Part shown: positions 32,016 to 40,065 of the stretch, piece after piece
Position numbering within the stretch: position 1 is the first letter of the stretch
How the letters are laid out: each line of letters starts with the position of its first letter
Source: CAKRJP01 sp963658085
GTDB lineage: Bacteria > Bacillota > Clostridia > Lachnospirales > Lachnospiraceae
Direction: 5' to 3'
NCBI GenBank assembly: GCA_963658085.1
Contig: CAVKOU010000013.1
Coordinates: 1 to 53,598 of the forward strand
Length of the DNA stretch: 53,598 bases
Notes under the pieces: generated by a model
The model's database searches: none
What the model was told of the DNA's origin: nothing
Seen by the model: only the letters and a program-made list of their open reading frames with translations
Program-made: the position numbers and the translations under genes

Positions 32016-32044
32016 TTGCAAAACAAAAACAAATCTTATATACT
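32016..32044 (+). promoter_or_regulatory. Promoter of the S10-spc-alpha operon
   Basis: TTGCAA (32016-32021), 17 bases and TATACT (32039-32044) place the transcription start near 32051, about 230 bases before rpsJ. Confidence 0.7.
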
Positions 32045-32050
32045 GAAACA

Positions 32051-32282
32051 GCTGTGACATTGATAGCGTAGAAGCGTGAGGTTGCTACCAGGTTTTGGTA
32101 GGTTTTCCGTGGAGCGAATGTCAAGTTAGGAAACTGGCGACAAGTCACTGTACGAAACTACTATAACGGCCACTGAGATGTGGCAACAACGTGTGAGTCG
32201 ATGCGGACACACACGGGAGAGTGTACAGTCACCACTTGTCGTACTGAAATGAAAAAGTACGAAAAGGAGGCGGCTATTTTTT
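32051..32282 (+). promoter_or_regulatory. Structured leader of the S10 operon
   Basis: Two domains can be drawn. Domain 1 is closed by TGACATT (32055-32061) with AATGTCA (32117-32123) and contains CTACCA-GGTTT-TGGTAG (32085-32101). Domain 2 is closed by CGACAAGT with ACTTGTCG (32138-32145/32234-32241) and ACTGTAC with GTACAGT (32147-32153/32223-32229). It contains hairpins GCCAC-TGAGAT-GTGGC (32169-32184) and GTGTG-CACAC (32191-32212). CGTAC/GTACG (32240-32261) lies right before the ribosome site and competes with domain 2. This resembles a ribosomal-protein autoregulation leader; the ligand, perhaps L4 as in E. coli, is inferred. Confidence 0.65.
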
Positions 32283-32600
32283 ATGGCAAGTCAAGTAATG
32301 AGAATCACACTGAAAGCGTATGATCACCAGTTGGTGGATGCATCCGCAAAGAAAATTGTTGAAACTGTAAAGAAAACTGGATCACAGGTGAGCGGACCTG
32401 TACCTCTTCCAACTAAGAAGGAAGTTGTTACAATCTTAAGAGCTGTTCATAAGTATAAAGATTCCAGAGAGCAGTTCGAGCAGAGAACTCATAAGAGACT
32501 CATCGATATCATCACACCAACCCAGAAGACTGTAGATGCACTCACAAGATTAGAGATGCCGGCAGGTGTATATATCGACATTAAGATGAAGAATAAGTAA
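32283..32600 (+). CDS. rpsJ: Ribosomal protein S10
   Basis: S10 is part of the 30S head and also acts as NusE in antitermination. The 105-residue protein shows RITLKAYDHQLVDASAKKIVETVKKTG, GPVPLPTKKEVVTILR, the HKYKDSREQFEQRTHKRLIDI loop (in parts) and the closing LEMPAGVYIDIKMK. The start ATG follows AAGGAGG by eleven bases. It is the first gene of the superoperon and directly follows the structured leader. Confidence 0.97.
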   Translation: MASQVMRITLKAYDHQLVDASAKKIVETVKKTGSQVSGPVPLPTKKEVVTILRAVHKYKDSREQFEQRTHKRLIDIITPTQKTVDALTRLEMPAGVYIDIKMKNK

Positions 32601-32719
32601 GCAATTAATTATTGCTGACTATTCAAGCTCTACGGAGCGTAATATTAAGTAAATGCAGTATTCCTACATTTAGGATGAACGCCTAGGCGTTCCGCTGTAA
32701 ATCACAGGAGGTAAACATA
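32601..32719 (+). other. Spacer rpsJ-rplC with several hairpins
   Basis: The 119-base spacer contains AGCAAT-TAATT-ATTGCT just after the stop, GCTC-TACG-GAGC, and a perfect 16-bp palindrome GAACGCCTAGGCGTTC at 32677-32692, followed by the rplC ribosome site. It is longer and more structured than most spacers in this operon. Confidence 0.6.
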
Positions 32720-33400
32720 ATGAAGAAAGCTATCTTGGCTACAAAAGTCGGAATGACTCAGATCTTCAACGAAGATGGAACACTGACACCTGTAACTGTT
32801 CTTCAGGCTGGACCGTGTTATGTAACACAGGTTAAGACTGTAGAGAATGATGGTTACGAAGCTGTTCAGGTCGGATTCGTTGACAAAAAGGACAAGATCA
32901 TCAACAAGGACAAGAGCGGACAGAAAGAGATCGCTCATCGTCACGGTGTTACAAAGGCAGAGCAGGGACATTTTGCTAAGGCTGGTGTAACAGGAAAGAG
33001 ATTTGTAAGAGAGTTCAAACTTGAGAATGCAAGTGAGTATACACTTGGTCAGGAGATCAAGGTTGATGTATTTGAGGCAGGCGAGAAGATCGATGCTACA
33101 GCAATCTCAAAGGGTAAAGGATTCCAGGGTGCTATTAAGAGACATAATCAGCATAGAGGACCTATGACACACGGTTCTAAGTTCCATCGTCATCAGGGAT
33201 CTAACGGTGCTGCTTCTGATCCGAGCAAGGTATTCAAAGGAAAGAAGATGCCTGGACACATGGGAAGCAAGAAGATCACAATTCAGAACCTTGAAGTTGT
33301 TCGCGTAGATGCAGAGAACAATCTTCTTTTGGTTAAGGGATCTGTACCGGGACCTAAGAAGTCTTTAGTTACTATTAAAGCAGCAGTTAAATCTAATTAG
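32720..33400 (+). CDS. rplC: Ribosomal protein L3
   Basis: L3 is an early-assembly 50S protein near the peptidyl-transferase centre. The 226-residue sequence starts KKAILATKVGMTQIFNEDG and contains SKGKGFQGAIKRHNQHRGPMTHGSKFHRHQGS (given in parts), the family's rRNA-binding loop, and KMPGHMGSKK. A strong CAGGAGG precedes the ATG. Length is typical for Firmicutes. Confidence 0.97.
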   Translation: MKKAILATKVGMTQIFNEDGTLTPVTVLQAGPCYVTQVKTVENDGYEAVQVGFVDKKDKIINKDKSGQKEIAHRHGVTKAEQGHFAKAGVTGKRFVREFKLENASEYTLGQEIKVDVFEAGEKIDATAISKGKGFQGAIKRHNQHRGPMTHGSKFHRHQGSNGAASDPSKVFKGKKMPGHMGSKKITIQNLEVVRVDAENNLLLVKGSVPGPKKSLVTIKAAVKSN

Positions 33401-33429
33401 GCTTTGACGAAGGAAGGAGGACACTTAAG

Positions 33430-34050
33430 ATGGCAAACGTATCCGTTTATAATATCGAAGGTAATGAAGTTGGAACAATCGATTTAAGCGATGCGGTATT
33501 TGGTGTTGAAGTAAATGAGCACTTAGTACACATGGCAGTTGTTAACCAGCTTGCAAATAAACGTCAGGGAACACAGAAAGCAAAGACTCGTTCCGAAGTA
33601 TCTGGCGGAGGAAGAAAACCATGGAGACAGAAAGGAACTGGTCATGCAAGACAGGGTTCTACAAGAGCTCCGCAGTGGACAGGCGGCGGAGTTGTATTCG
33701 CACCGGTACCGAGAGATTATTCATTCAAGATGAATAAGAAAGAGAAGAGAGCAGCTCTTAAATCTGTTCTTACAGCAAAGGTTGAAGAGAAGAAATTCAT
33801 CGTAATCGATGAAATTAACTTCAGCGAGATTAAGACAAAGAATTTTGCAAATATTCTTAAGAATTTAAATGTAGATAAGGCATTGGTTGTATTAGAAGAT
33901 GGCAATATGAACGCAGAGCTTTCTGCTAAGAACATTGCTGATGTAAAGACTGCAAAGACTAACACCATCAACGTATTTGATGTTCTGAAGTACAACACAG
34001 TAATCGCAACAAAGGCAGCTGTTGCAAGTATTGAGGAGGTGTACGCATAA
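33430..34050 (+). CDS. rplD: Ribosomal protein L4
   Basis: L4 lines the polypeptide exit tunnel; in E. coli it also represses the S10 operon by acting on the leader. The 206-residue protein has the extended-loop signature GGGRKPWRQKGTGHARQGSTRAPQWTGGG (in parts, residues ~60-88). It overlaps rplW by one base (TAATG). A structured leader before rpsJ makes autoregulation by L4 or another product plausible, though unproven. Confidence 0.97.
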   Translation: MANVSVYNIEGNEVGTIDLSDAVFGVEVNEHLVHMAVVNQLANKRQGTQKAKTRSEVSGGGRKPWRQKGTGHARQGSTRAPQWTGGGVVFAPVPRDYSFKMNKKEKRAALKSVLTAKVEEKKFIVIDEINFSEIKTKNFANILKNLNVDKALVVLEDGNMNAELSAKNIADVKTAKTNTINVFDVLKYNTVIATKAAVASIEEVYA

Positions 34051-34355
34051 TGGCTAACGTTCAATATTATGATGTAATCCTTAAACCAGTTGTTACAGAG
34101 AAGACTATGGAGCTTATGGGAGATAAGAAGTATACATTTCTTGTACATCCTGAAGCAACAAAATCTCAGGTAAAGGAAGCTGTTGAGAAGATGTTCGAAG
34201 GAACAAAGGTAGCAAGCGTTAATACCATGAACTGCGACGGAAAGAAGAAGAGAGTTCGTGGAACATACAAGTTTGGTACAACAGCTAAGACTAAGAAAGC
34301 TATCGTACAGTTAACAGAAGATAGCAAGGATATCGAGATCTTCCAGGGTCTCTAA
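34050..34355 (+). CDS. rplW: Ribosomal protein L23
   Basis: L23 sits at the tunnel exit and docks trigger factor and SRP. The 101-residue protein shows DVILKPVVTEKTMELM, YTFLVHPEATKSQVKEAVE and the GKKKRVRGTYKFG rRNA-binding stretch. It overlaps rplD by one base and, unusually, is followed by 592 bases of tandem repeat before rplB. Confidence 0.97.
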   Translation: MANVQYYDVILKPVVTEKTMELMGDKKYTFLVHPEATKSQVKEAVEKMFEGTKVASVNTMNCDGKKKRVRGTYKFGTTAKTKKAIVQLTEDSKDIEIFQGL

Positions 34356-34380
34356 GATTTATAGGAGCACCGAGGGATAT

Positions 34381-34899
34381 ATCGTCAGTTCTAAGCTCGT
34401 GAAATACCTCGCTAAGTGCATGAGGATACATCGTCAGTTCTAAGCTCGTGAAGGACCTCGCTAAGCACTGAGATGTGCTTTCGCACTAAGCTCGTGAAAT
34501 ACCTCGCTAAGTGCATGAGGATACATCGTCAGTTCTAAGCTCGTGAAGGACCTCGCTAAGCACTGAGATGTGCTTTCGCACTAAGCTCGTGAAATACCTC
34601 GCTAAGTGCATGAGGATACATCGTCAGTTCTAAGCTCGTGAAGGACCTCGCTAAGCACTGAGATGTGCTTTCGCACTAAGCTCGTGAAATACCTCGCTAA
34701 GTGCATGAGGATACATCGTCAGTTCTAAGCTCGTGAAGGACCTCGCTAAGCACTGAGATGTGCTTTCGCACTAAGCTCGTGAAATACCTCGCTAAGTGCA
34801 TGAGGATACATCGTCAGTTCTAAGCTCGTGAAGGACCTCGCTAAGCACTGAGATGTGCTTTCGCACTAAGCTCGTGAAATACCTCGCTAAGTGCTCAAT
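34381..34899 (+). repeat. Tandem array of a 95-bp unit inside the S10 operon
   Basis: The marker GAGATGTGCTTTCGCA starts at 34470, 34565, 34660, 34755 and 34850, a period of exactly 95. Each unit alternates two half-sites: type A, CTAAGCTCGTGAA-AT-ACCTCGCTAAG (six copies from 34391), and type B with GG instead of AT (five copies from 34440), separated by 23- and 20-base spacers. Copies appear identical. As 95 is not a multiple of three, the array cannot encode a repeated peptide. Each half-site folds as AGC-loop-GCT inside ACT/AGT, with an A-A mismatch. It fills the gap rplW-rplB and must be transcribed with the operon. Confidence 0.95.
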
Positions 34900-34947
34900 G
34901 CATACGGATTGAAACCGTGATAATAAACATTCGAAAGGAGAAATACC

Positions 34948-35790
34948 ATGGGAATTAAGACATATAACCCATATACGCCTTCCAGAAGACAGATGACTGG
35001 TTCTGATTTCGCTGAGATCACCAAAACAACTCCAGAGAAGTCTTTGTTAGCTCCAAAGAGCAGACAGGCAGGACGTAATAACCAAGGTAAAATTACAGTT
35101 AGACACCGCGGAGGCGGAGCTAAGAAGAAATATAGAATTGTTGACTTTAAGAGAAGAAAAGACGGAATTGCTGCTACAGTAATCGGTATCGAGTACGATC
35201 CAAACAGAACAGCAAATATCGCTTTGATCTGCTATGAAGATGGACAGAAAGCTTACATCCTTGCACCACAGGGATTGACAGATGGTATGAAGGTTATGAA
35301 TGGACCGGATGCCGAAGTTAGAGTTGGTAACTGTTTGCCACTTTCACAGATTCCAGTTGGTACACAGGTACACAATATTGAGCTTCACCCAGGAAAGGGC
35401 GGACAGATGGTTCGTTCCGCTGGTAACAGTGCTCAGTTAATGGCTAAAGAAGGAAAGTATGCAACACTTCGTCTTCCTTCAGGAGAAATGAGAATGGTTC
35501 CGATCGAATGCAGAGCTTCTATCGGAGTTGTTGGAAATGGTGATCATAACCTGATCAACATTGGTAAAGCAGGACGTAAACGCCACATGGGAATCAGACC
35601 TACAGTTCGTGGTTCTGTTATGAACCCGAATGACCATCCGCACGGTGGTGGTGAAGGTAAGACAGGAATCGGTCGTCCGGGTCCGTCTACACCTTGGGGT
35701 AAACCAGCACTGGGTCTTAAGACTCGTAAGAAGAACAAATCTTCTAACAAGATGATTGTAAGAAGAAGAGATGGTAAAGCGATTAAATAA
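34948..35790 (+). CDS. rplB: Ribosomal protein L2
   Basis: L2 is a central 50S protein needed for subunit joining and peptidyl transfer. The 280-residue protein starts MGIKTYNPYTPSRRQMTG and contains GRNNQGKITVRHRGGG, the RSAGNSAQLMAKEG segment and the conserved NPNDHPHGGGEGKTGIGRPGP (in parts) around the functional histidine. GAAAGGAGAAA precedes the ATG, so translation can begin independently of the repeat array upstream. Confidence 0.97.
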   Translation: MGIKTYNPYTPSRRQMTGSDFAEITKTTPEKSLLAPKSRQAGRNNQGKITVRHRGGGAKKKYRIVDFKRRKDGIAATVIGIEYDPNRTANIALICYEDGQKAYILAPQGLTDGMKVMNGPDAEVRVGNCLPLSQIPVGTQVHNIELHPGKGGQMVRSAGNSAQLMAKEGKYATLRLPSGEMRMVPIECRASIGVVGNGDHNLINIGKAGRKRHMGIRPTVRGSVMNPNDHPHGGGEGKTGIGRPGPSTPWGKPALGLKTRKKNKSSNKMIVRRRDGKAIK

Positions 35791-35813
35791 GAATTTCGAG
35801 GAGGTTAGAACCT

Positions 35814-36095
35814 ATGGCACGTTCAGTTAAAAAAGGACCATTTGCAGACGCAAGCCTGCTTAAGAAGGTAGATGCAATGAACGAAGCAGGAGACAAGTCT
35901 GTAATCAAGACATGGTCTCGCCGTTCAACAATCTTCCCAAGCATGATCGGACATACAATTGCAGTTCATGACGGAAGAAGACATGTACCTGTATATGTGA
36001 CAGATGATATGGTAGGACACAAGCTTGGTGAGTTCGTAGCTACCAGAACATATAGAGGACACGGAAAAGACGAGAAGAAATCAAGAGTTAGATAA
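35814..36095 (+). CDS. rpsS: Ribosomal protein S19
   Basis: S19 binds the 30S head with S13. The 93-residue protein starts ARSVKKGPFADASLLKKV and has the family motifs TWSRRSTIFPSMIGHTIAVHDGR (in parts) and GHKLGEFVATRTYRGHG. GAGGAGGTT precedes the ATG. Confidence 0.97.
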   Translation: MARSVKKGPFADASLLKKVDAMNEAGDKSVIKTWSRRSTIFPSMIGHTIAVHDGRRHVPVYVTDDMVGHKLGEFVATRTYRGHGKDEKKSRVR

Positions 36096-36121
36096 ATATA
36101 CTGTGAAAGGAGGGTTCATCC

Positions 36122-36508
36122 ATGGCTAAAGGACATAGATCCCAAATCAAGAGAGAGAGAAACGCGAACAAAGATACAAGACCTTCAGCTAAGTTATCTT
36201 ATGCTAGAGTTTCTGTTCAGAAAGCATGCTATGTATTGGACGCTATCAGAGGTAAAGATGTAACAACAGCACTTGGAATTTTAGCTTATAATCCAAGATA
36301 TGCTTCAAGTATTATAAAGAAGTTATTAGAGTCAGCAATCGCAAATGCTGAGAACAACAACGGTATGAGCGCCGAGAACCTTTATATTGCAGAGGCTTAT
36401 GCAAATAAGGGACCAACAATGAAGAGAATCAGACCTAGAGCACAGGGTAGAGCTTACAGAATCGAGAAGAGAATGAGCCACATCACATTGGTGCTTGACG
36501 AAAGATAA
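36122..36508 (+). CDS. rplV: Ribosomal protein L22
   Basis: L22 lines the exit tunnel through its beta hairpin. The 128-residue protein contains AKLSYARVSVQKACYVLDAIRGKDV, NAENNNGMSAENLYIAEAYANKGP and the tunnel hairpin RIRPRAQGRAYRIEKRMSHITLVL (in parts). The first ~18 residues are a basic extension. GAAAGGAGGG lies before the ATG. Confidence 0.97.
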   Translation: MAKGHRSQIKRERNANKDTRPSAKLSYARVSVQKACYVLDAIRGKDVTTALGILAYNPRYASSIIKKLLESAIANAENNNGMSAENLYIAEAYANKGPTMKRIRPRAQGRAYRIEKRMSHITLVLDER

Positions 36509-36519
36509 GGAGGACAATC

Positions 36520-37173
36520 ATGGGACAGAAAGTTAATCCTCATGGCTTAAGAGTCGGCGTTATCAAAGACTGGGATTCCAAATGGTATGCAGAGAAGGAT
36601 TTCGCAGATTGCTTAGTAGAAGATCATGAAATCAGAACATATCTCAAGAAGAGATTATACAGTGCTGGCGTTTCCAGAATGGAAATCGAGAGAGCATCTG
36701 ATAGAGTTAAGATTACTATTTATACAGCAAAACCTGGTGTCGTTATCGGTAAGGGTGGAGCAGAGATCGAGAAAGTAAAAGGCGAGTTAAAGCAGTTTAC
36801 TGACAAGAAGTTAATCGTTGATATCAAGGAAGTTAAGAGACCGGATAAGGATGCTCAGTTAGTAGCAGAGAATATCGCAGCTCAGCTTGAGAACCGTATT
36901 TCATTCAGACGTGCTATGAAATCTTGCATGTCTAGAACAATGAAGTCCGGAGCACTTGGAATCAAGACTTCAGTATCAGGAAGACTTGGTGGAGCTGATA
37001 TGGCTCGTACAGAGTTCTACAGCGAGGGAACAATTCCTCTTCAGACATTGAGAGCAGATATCGATTACGGATTCGCTGAGGCAGACACAACTTATGGTAA
37101 AGTTGGTGTTAAAGTATGGATTTACAAAGGCGAAGTTCTTCCGGGAAAGACAACTAAGGAAGGAGATAAATAA
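36520..37173 (+). CDS. rpsC: Ribosomal protein S3
   Basis: S3 forms the mRNA entry site of the 30S subunit. The 217-residue protein starts MGQKVNPHGLRVGVIKDWDS, has the KH domain PGVVIGKGGAEIEKVK, and the C-terminal SGRLGGADMARTE-YSEGTIPLQTLRADIDYG segment. It starts 11 bases after rplV, with AAGGAGGAC. Confidence 0.97.
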   Translation: MGQKVNPHGLRVGVIKDWDSKWYAEKDFADCLVEDHEIRTYLKKRLYSAGVSRMEIERASDRVKITIYTAKPGVVIGKGGAEIEKVKGELKQFTDKKLIVDIKEVKRPDKDAQLVAENIAAQLENRISFRRAMKSCMSRTMKSGALGIKTSVSGRLGGADMARTEFYSEGTIPLQTLRADIDYGFAEADTTYGKVGVKVWIYKGEVLPGKTTKEGDK

Positions 37174-37176
37174 GTC

Positions 37177-37614
37177 ATGTTAATGCCAAAAAGAGTTAAA
37201 CATCGTAAACAGTTCCGCGGTACTATGAAGGGAAAAGCACTTCGTGGAAATAAGATTACATATGGTGAGTATGGTATTGTTGCTACAGAGCCATGCTGGA
37301 TTCGTTCCAATCAGATCGAGGCAGCCCGTATTGCTATGACACGTTATATCAAGCGTGGTGGTAAAGTTTGGATTAAGATTTTCCCAAATAAGCCTGTAAC
37401 CCACAAGCCGTTAGAAGTTCGAATGGGTAAAGGTAAAGGTAACTTAGAGTACTGGGTAGCAGTTGTTAAGCCGGGACGCGTTATGTTCGAGCTTGCCGGA
37501 GTTCCGGAGGAAGTTGCAAGAGAAGCGTTACGTTTGGCTATGCATAAGTTACCATGTAAATGTAAGATCGTATCTCGTGCAGACTTAGAAGGCGGTGATA
37601 ACAGTGAAAATTAA
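37177..37614 (+). CDS. rplP: Ribosomal protein L16
   Basis: L16 organises the A-site region of the 50S subunit. The 145-residue protein starts MLMPKRVKHRKQFRG and carries KGRVMFE-like PGRVMFELAGV, MGKGKGNLEYWVA and the LRLAMHKLPCKCKIV end. It begins 3 bases after rpsC and overlaps rpmC by 11 bases. Confidence 0.97.
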   Translation: MLMPKRVKHRKQFRGTMKGKALRGNKITYGEYGIVATEPCWIRSNQIEAARIAMTRYIKRGGKVWIKIFPNKPVTHKPLEVRMGKGKGNLEYWVAVVKPGRVMFELAGVPEEVAREALRLAMHKLPCKCKIVSRADLEGGDNSEN

Positions 37615-37807
37615 TGCATTTGTAGAAGATTTAAAGACAAAATCAGCTGCAGAGCTGAACGAAGAATTAGTAGCTGCTAAAAAGGAACTCTTCAATTTGA
37701 GATTCCAGAACGCAACAAATCAGTTAGATAACACAAGCAGAATTAAAGAAGTAAGAAGAAATATTGCCAGAATTCAGACAGTAATCACTGAAAAGGCAGC
37801 TCAGTAG
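37604..37807 (+). CDS. rpmC: Ribosomal protein L29
   Basis: L29 sits at the tunnel exit next to L23. The start is placed at GTG 37604, giving MKINAFVEDLKTKSAAELNEEL and 67 residues, the usual length, with AAGGCGG seven bases upstream. An upstream in-frame GTG at 37595 lies inside that ribosome site. The rest is the two-helix L29 hairpin (KKELFNLRFQNATNQLDN). It overlaps the end of rplP. Confidence 0.95.
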   Translation: MKINAFVEDLKTKSAAELNEELVAAKKELFNLRFQNATNQLDNTSRIKEVRRNIARIQTVITEKAAQ

Positions 37808-37832
37808 GAATCCAGGAAAGGAGTTACAGACT

Positions 37833-38087
37833 GTGGAAAGAAATCTTAGAAAAACACGTGTTGGTAAGGTTATCAGCAATAAAATGGACAAGACCATAGT
37901 TGTTGCAGTAGAGAATCATGTAAAACATCCACTTTACAACAAGATTGTAAAGAAGACATACAAGTTGAAAGCACATGATGAAGCAAATGAGTGCAACATT
38001 GGTGATAAAGTAAAAGTTATGGAGACAAGACCTTTATCTAAGGATAAGAGATGGAGACTTGTTGAGATTATGGAGAAAGCAAAATAG
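37833..38087 (+). CDS. rpsQ: Ribosomal protein S17
   Basis: S17 is a primary 16S-binding OB-fold protein. The 84-residue protein begins at GTG 37833 behind AGGAAAGGAG: MERNLRKTRVGKVISNKMDK, with TIVVAVENHVKHPLY and the conserved ETRPLSKDKRWRLVEI near the end. Confidence 0.96.
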   Translation: MERNLRKTRVGKVISNKMDKTIVVAVENHVKHPLYNKIVKKTYKLKAHDEANECNIGDKVKVMETRPLSKDKRWRLVEIMEKAK

Positions 38088-38106
38088 TATAAGGAGGGAA
38101 ACCTGC

Positions 38107-38475
38107 ATGATACAGCAAGAAAGTAGACTGAAAGTAGCAGACAATACAGGTGCGAAAGAGTTACTGTGTATCCGTGTTCTGGGTGGATCAACCAGAAGAT
38201 ATGCGGCAATCGGTGATGTGATCGTTGCGACTGTTAAAGATGCAACACCAGGCGGCGTTGTTAAAAAAGGTGACGTTGTTAAAGCTGTAGTTGTTCGTAC
38301 TGTAAACAGTACTCGTCGTAAAGATGGTTCTTACATCCGTTTCGATGAAAATGCTGCTGTTATTATAAAAGACGATAAGACACCAAGAGGAACCCGTATC
38401 TTTGGACCAGTAGCAAGAGAGCTTCGTGATAAGCAGTTCATGAGAATTGTTTCTCTGGCTCCGGAAGTGCTGTAG
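38107..38475 (+). CDS. rplN: Ribosomal protein L14
   Basis: L14 lies at the subunit interface. The 122-residue protein starts MIQQESRLKVADNTGAKELL at ATG 38107, eight bases behind AAGGAGGG, and contains GGSTRRYAAIGDVIVATVKDA and RGTRIFGPVARELRDK. An upstream in-frame ATG within rpsQ (38059) is not the start. Confidence 0.97.
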   Translation: MIQQESRLKVADNTGAKELLCIRVLGGSTRRYAAIGDVIVATVKDATPGGVVKKGDVVKAVVVRTVNSTRRKDGSYIRFDENAAVIIKDDKTPRGTRIFGPVARELRDKQFMRIVSLAPEVL

Positions 38476-38487
38476 GAGGTATTTGAG

Positions 38488-38799
38488 ATGTCAATGTTAA
38501 AGATTAAAAAGGGTGATACTGTTAAGGTTATCGCTGGTAAAGATAAAGACAAAGAGGGCAAGGTTATTGCTGTTAACCCAAAAGAGGGTAAGGTTATCGT
38601 TGAAGGTGTAAACATGATGACTAAGCATACAAAACCAAGTATGGCAAATCAGAATGGTGGCATCATTCATCAGGAAGGACCAATCGATGTCTCTAACGTA
38701 ATGTATGTACACAAAGGACAGGCTACCAGAGTGGGCATCAAGGTAGAGGGAGACAAGAAAGTACGTTTCGCTAAGAAAACTGGCGAAGTGATTGATTAA
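38488..38799 (+). CDS. rplX: Ribosomal protein L24
   Basis: L24 initiates 50S assembly. The 103-residue KOW-domain protein has KIKKGDTVKVIAGKDKDKEG and GKVIVEGVNMMTKHTKPS followed by GGIIHQEGPIDVSNVM. TAGGAGG lies 8 bases before the ATG and overlaps the rplN stop. Confidence 0.97.
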   Translation: MSMLKIKKGDTVKVIAGKDKDKEGKVIAVNPKEGKVIVEGVNMMTKHTKPSMANQNGGIIHQEGPIDVSNVMYVHKGQATRVGIKVEGDKKVRFAKKTGEVID

Positions 38800-38822
38800 T
38801 TTGAGGAAGGAGGTCCAAAGCT

Positions 38823-39362
38823 TTGAGTAGACTGAAAGAACAGTACCAGAACGAGATCGTTAAAGCAATGATCGAGAAGTTTGGTTATAAGAATATTATG
38901 GAAGTACCTAAGCTTGACAAAATTGTTGTCAACATGGGTGTTGGTGAAGCAAAGGATAACGCTAAGTTGTTAGACGCTGCAATCGCTGATATGGAGAAGA
39001 TTACAGGACAGAAAGCCGTAGTTTGTAGAGCAAAGAAGTCTGTTGCTAACTTCAAGTTAAGAGAAGGAATGGCAATCGGATGTAAGGTTACATTAAGAGG
39101 AGAGAAGATGTATGAGTTCGCTGATCGTCTGATCAACCTCGCTTTACCTCGTGTACGTGACTTTAGAGGAGTTAATCCTAATGCCTTCGACGGAAGAGGA
39201 AACTACGCTCTTGGAATTAAGGAGCAGATCATCTTCCCGGAGATCGAGTATGATAAGATCGATAAGGTAAGAGGAATGGACATTATCTTTGTAACAACTG
39301 CTAAGACAGATGAAGAGGCACGTGAGCTGCTTACACAGTTCAATATGCCATTTGCTAAGTAG
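38823..39362 (+). CDS. rplE: Ribosomal protein L5
   Basis: L5 binds 5S rRNA and contacts the P-site tRNA. The 179-residue protein starts at TTG 38823 behind GAAGGAGG (SRLKEQYQNEIVKAMIEKFG). It contains KIVVNMGVGEAKDN, the REGMAIGCKVTLRGEKMYEF loop, RVRDFRGVNPNAFDGRGNYA (in parts) and FPEIEYDKIDKVRGMDI. The TTG start may reduce its initiation rate. Confidence 0.97.
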   Translation: MSRLKEQYQNEIVKAMIEKFGYKNIMEVPKLDKIVVNMGVGEAKDNAKLLDAAIADMEKITGQKAVVCRAKKSVANFKLREGMAIGCKVTLRGEKMYEFADRLINLALPRVRDFRGVNPNAFDGRGNYALGIKEQIIFPEIEYDKIDKVRGMDIIFVTTAKTDEEARELLTQFNMPFAK

Positions 39363-39372
39363 GAGGTAAATT

Positions 39373-39558
39373 ATGGCTAAGACATCAATGAAAGTAAAAC
39401 AGCAGCGTAAAGCTAAGTTCTCTACTCAAGAGTACAGCCGTTGCAGAATTTGTGGTCGTCCTCATTCATATTTGAGAAAATATGGTATCTGCCGTGTTTG
39501 CTTCCGTGAACTGGCATACAAAGGACAGATCCCAGGAGTAAAGAAAGCAAGCTGGTAG
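39373..39558 (+). CDS. rpsN: Ribosomal protein S14, zinc-binding type
   Basis: The 61-residue S14 is the short zinc form (type Z): cysteines C24, C27, C40 and C43 in CRICGRPHSYLRKYGICRVC bind zinc. A preceding AGGAGGTAAATT gives the start. Many Firmicutes also encode a zinc-free S14 elsewhere, which this window cannot show. An unusual element with GCACTGAACACTT starts at its stop codon. Confidence 0.97.
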   Translation: MAKTSMKVKQQRKAKFSTQEYSRCRICGRPHSYLRKYGICRVCFRELAYKGQIPGVKKASW

Positions 39559-39600
39559 GCACTGAACACTTAGTGAGAGCACGCCTTTATAGGCGAGGCT
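39557..39600 (+). repeat. Element after rpsN related to the one after rpsH
   Basis: Right behind TGGTAG, the end of rpsN, lies GCACTGAACACTTAGTG, then a hairpin CGCCT-TTAT-AGGCG (39582-39595). After rpsH the same TGGTAGGCACTG and GCACTGAACACTT recur. The near-palindrome CACTTAGTG recalls the arms of the repeats at 34381 and 53448. Confidence 0.5.
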
Positions 39601-39663
39601 CGAACTTCGTGAGAAGAGCTACATTTTTAAATAGAATCTCATCAAAAGAGGAGGAAACAATTC

Positions 39664-40065
39664 ATGACAATGAGTGATCCAATTGCAGATATGCTTACAA
39701 GAATCCGTAATGCAAATACTGCTAAACATGATACAGTAGATGTGCCATCATCAAAGATGAAACTTGCAATTGCTAACATTCTGTTAGATGAAGGATATAT
39801 TGAGAAGTATGATCTTGAGGAAGACGGAGTATTCAAGACTCTTCACATCACATTAAAGTATGGTGCAGACAAGAACGAAAAAGTTATTACAGGTCTTAAG
39901 AGAATCTCTAAGCCAGGTCTTCGTGTATATGCGGCAAGCAACGAAGTACCTAAGGTATTAGGTGGACTTGGAACAGCTATTCTCTCTACAAACAAGGGAG
40001 TTATCACTGACAAAGAGGCTAGAAAGCTTGGAGTTGGTGGAGAAGTTCTTTGCTATATTTGGTAG
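39664..40065 (+). CDS. rpsH: Ribosomal protein S8
   Basis: S8 is a primary 16S-binding protein and in E. coli the repressor of the spc operon. The 133-residue protein starts MTMSDPIADMLTRIRNANTA and contains VPSSKMKLAIANILLDEGYI and the C-terminal STNKGVITDKEARKLGVGGE, the RNA-binding end. AGAGGAGGAAAC precedes the ATG. Confidence 0.97.
   Translation: MTMSDPIADMLTRIRNANTAKHDTVDVPSSKMKLAIANILLDEGYIEKYDLEEDGVFKTLHITLKYGADKNEKVITGLKRISKPGLRVYAASNEVPKVLGGLGTAILSTNKGVITDKEARKLGVGGEVLCYIW

Noticed and set aside
31842..32060. 72-codon minus-strand open frame upstream of rpsJ
   Set aside because: It runs through the promoter and terminator of the putative small RNA, has a low-complexity Phe-rich translation and no ribosome site.
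34381..34899. CRISPR array
   Set aside because: Spacers between half-sites are themselves repeated, the period includes everything, and no cas genes are nearby.
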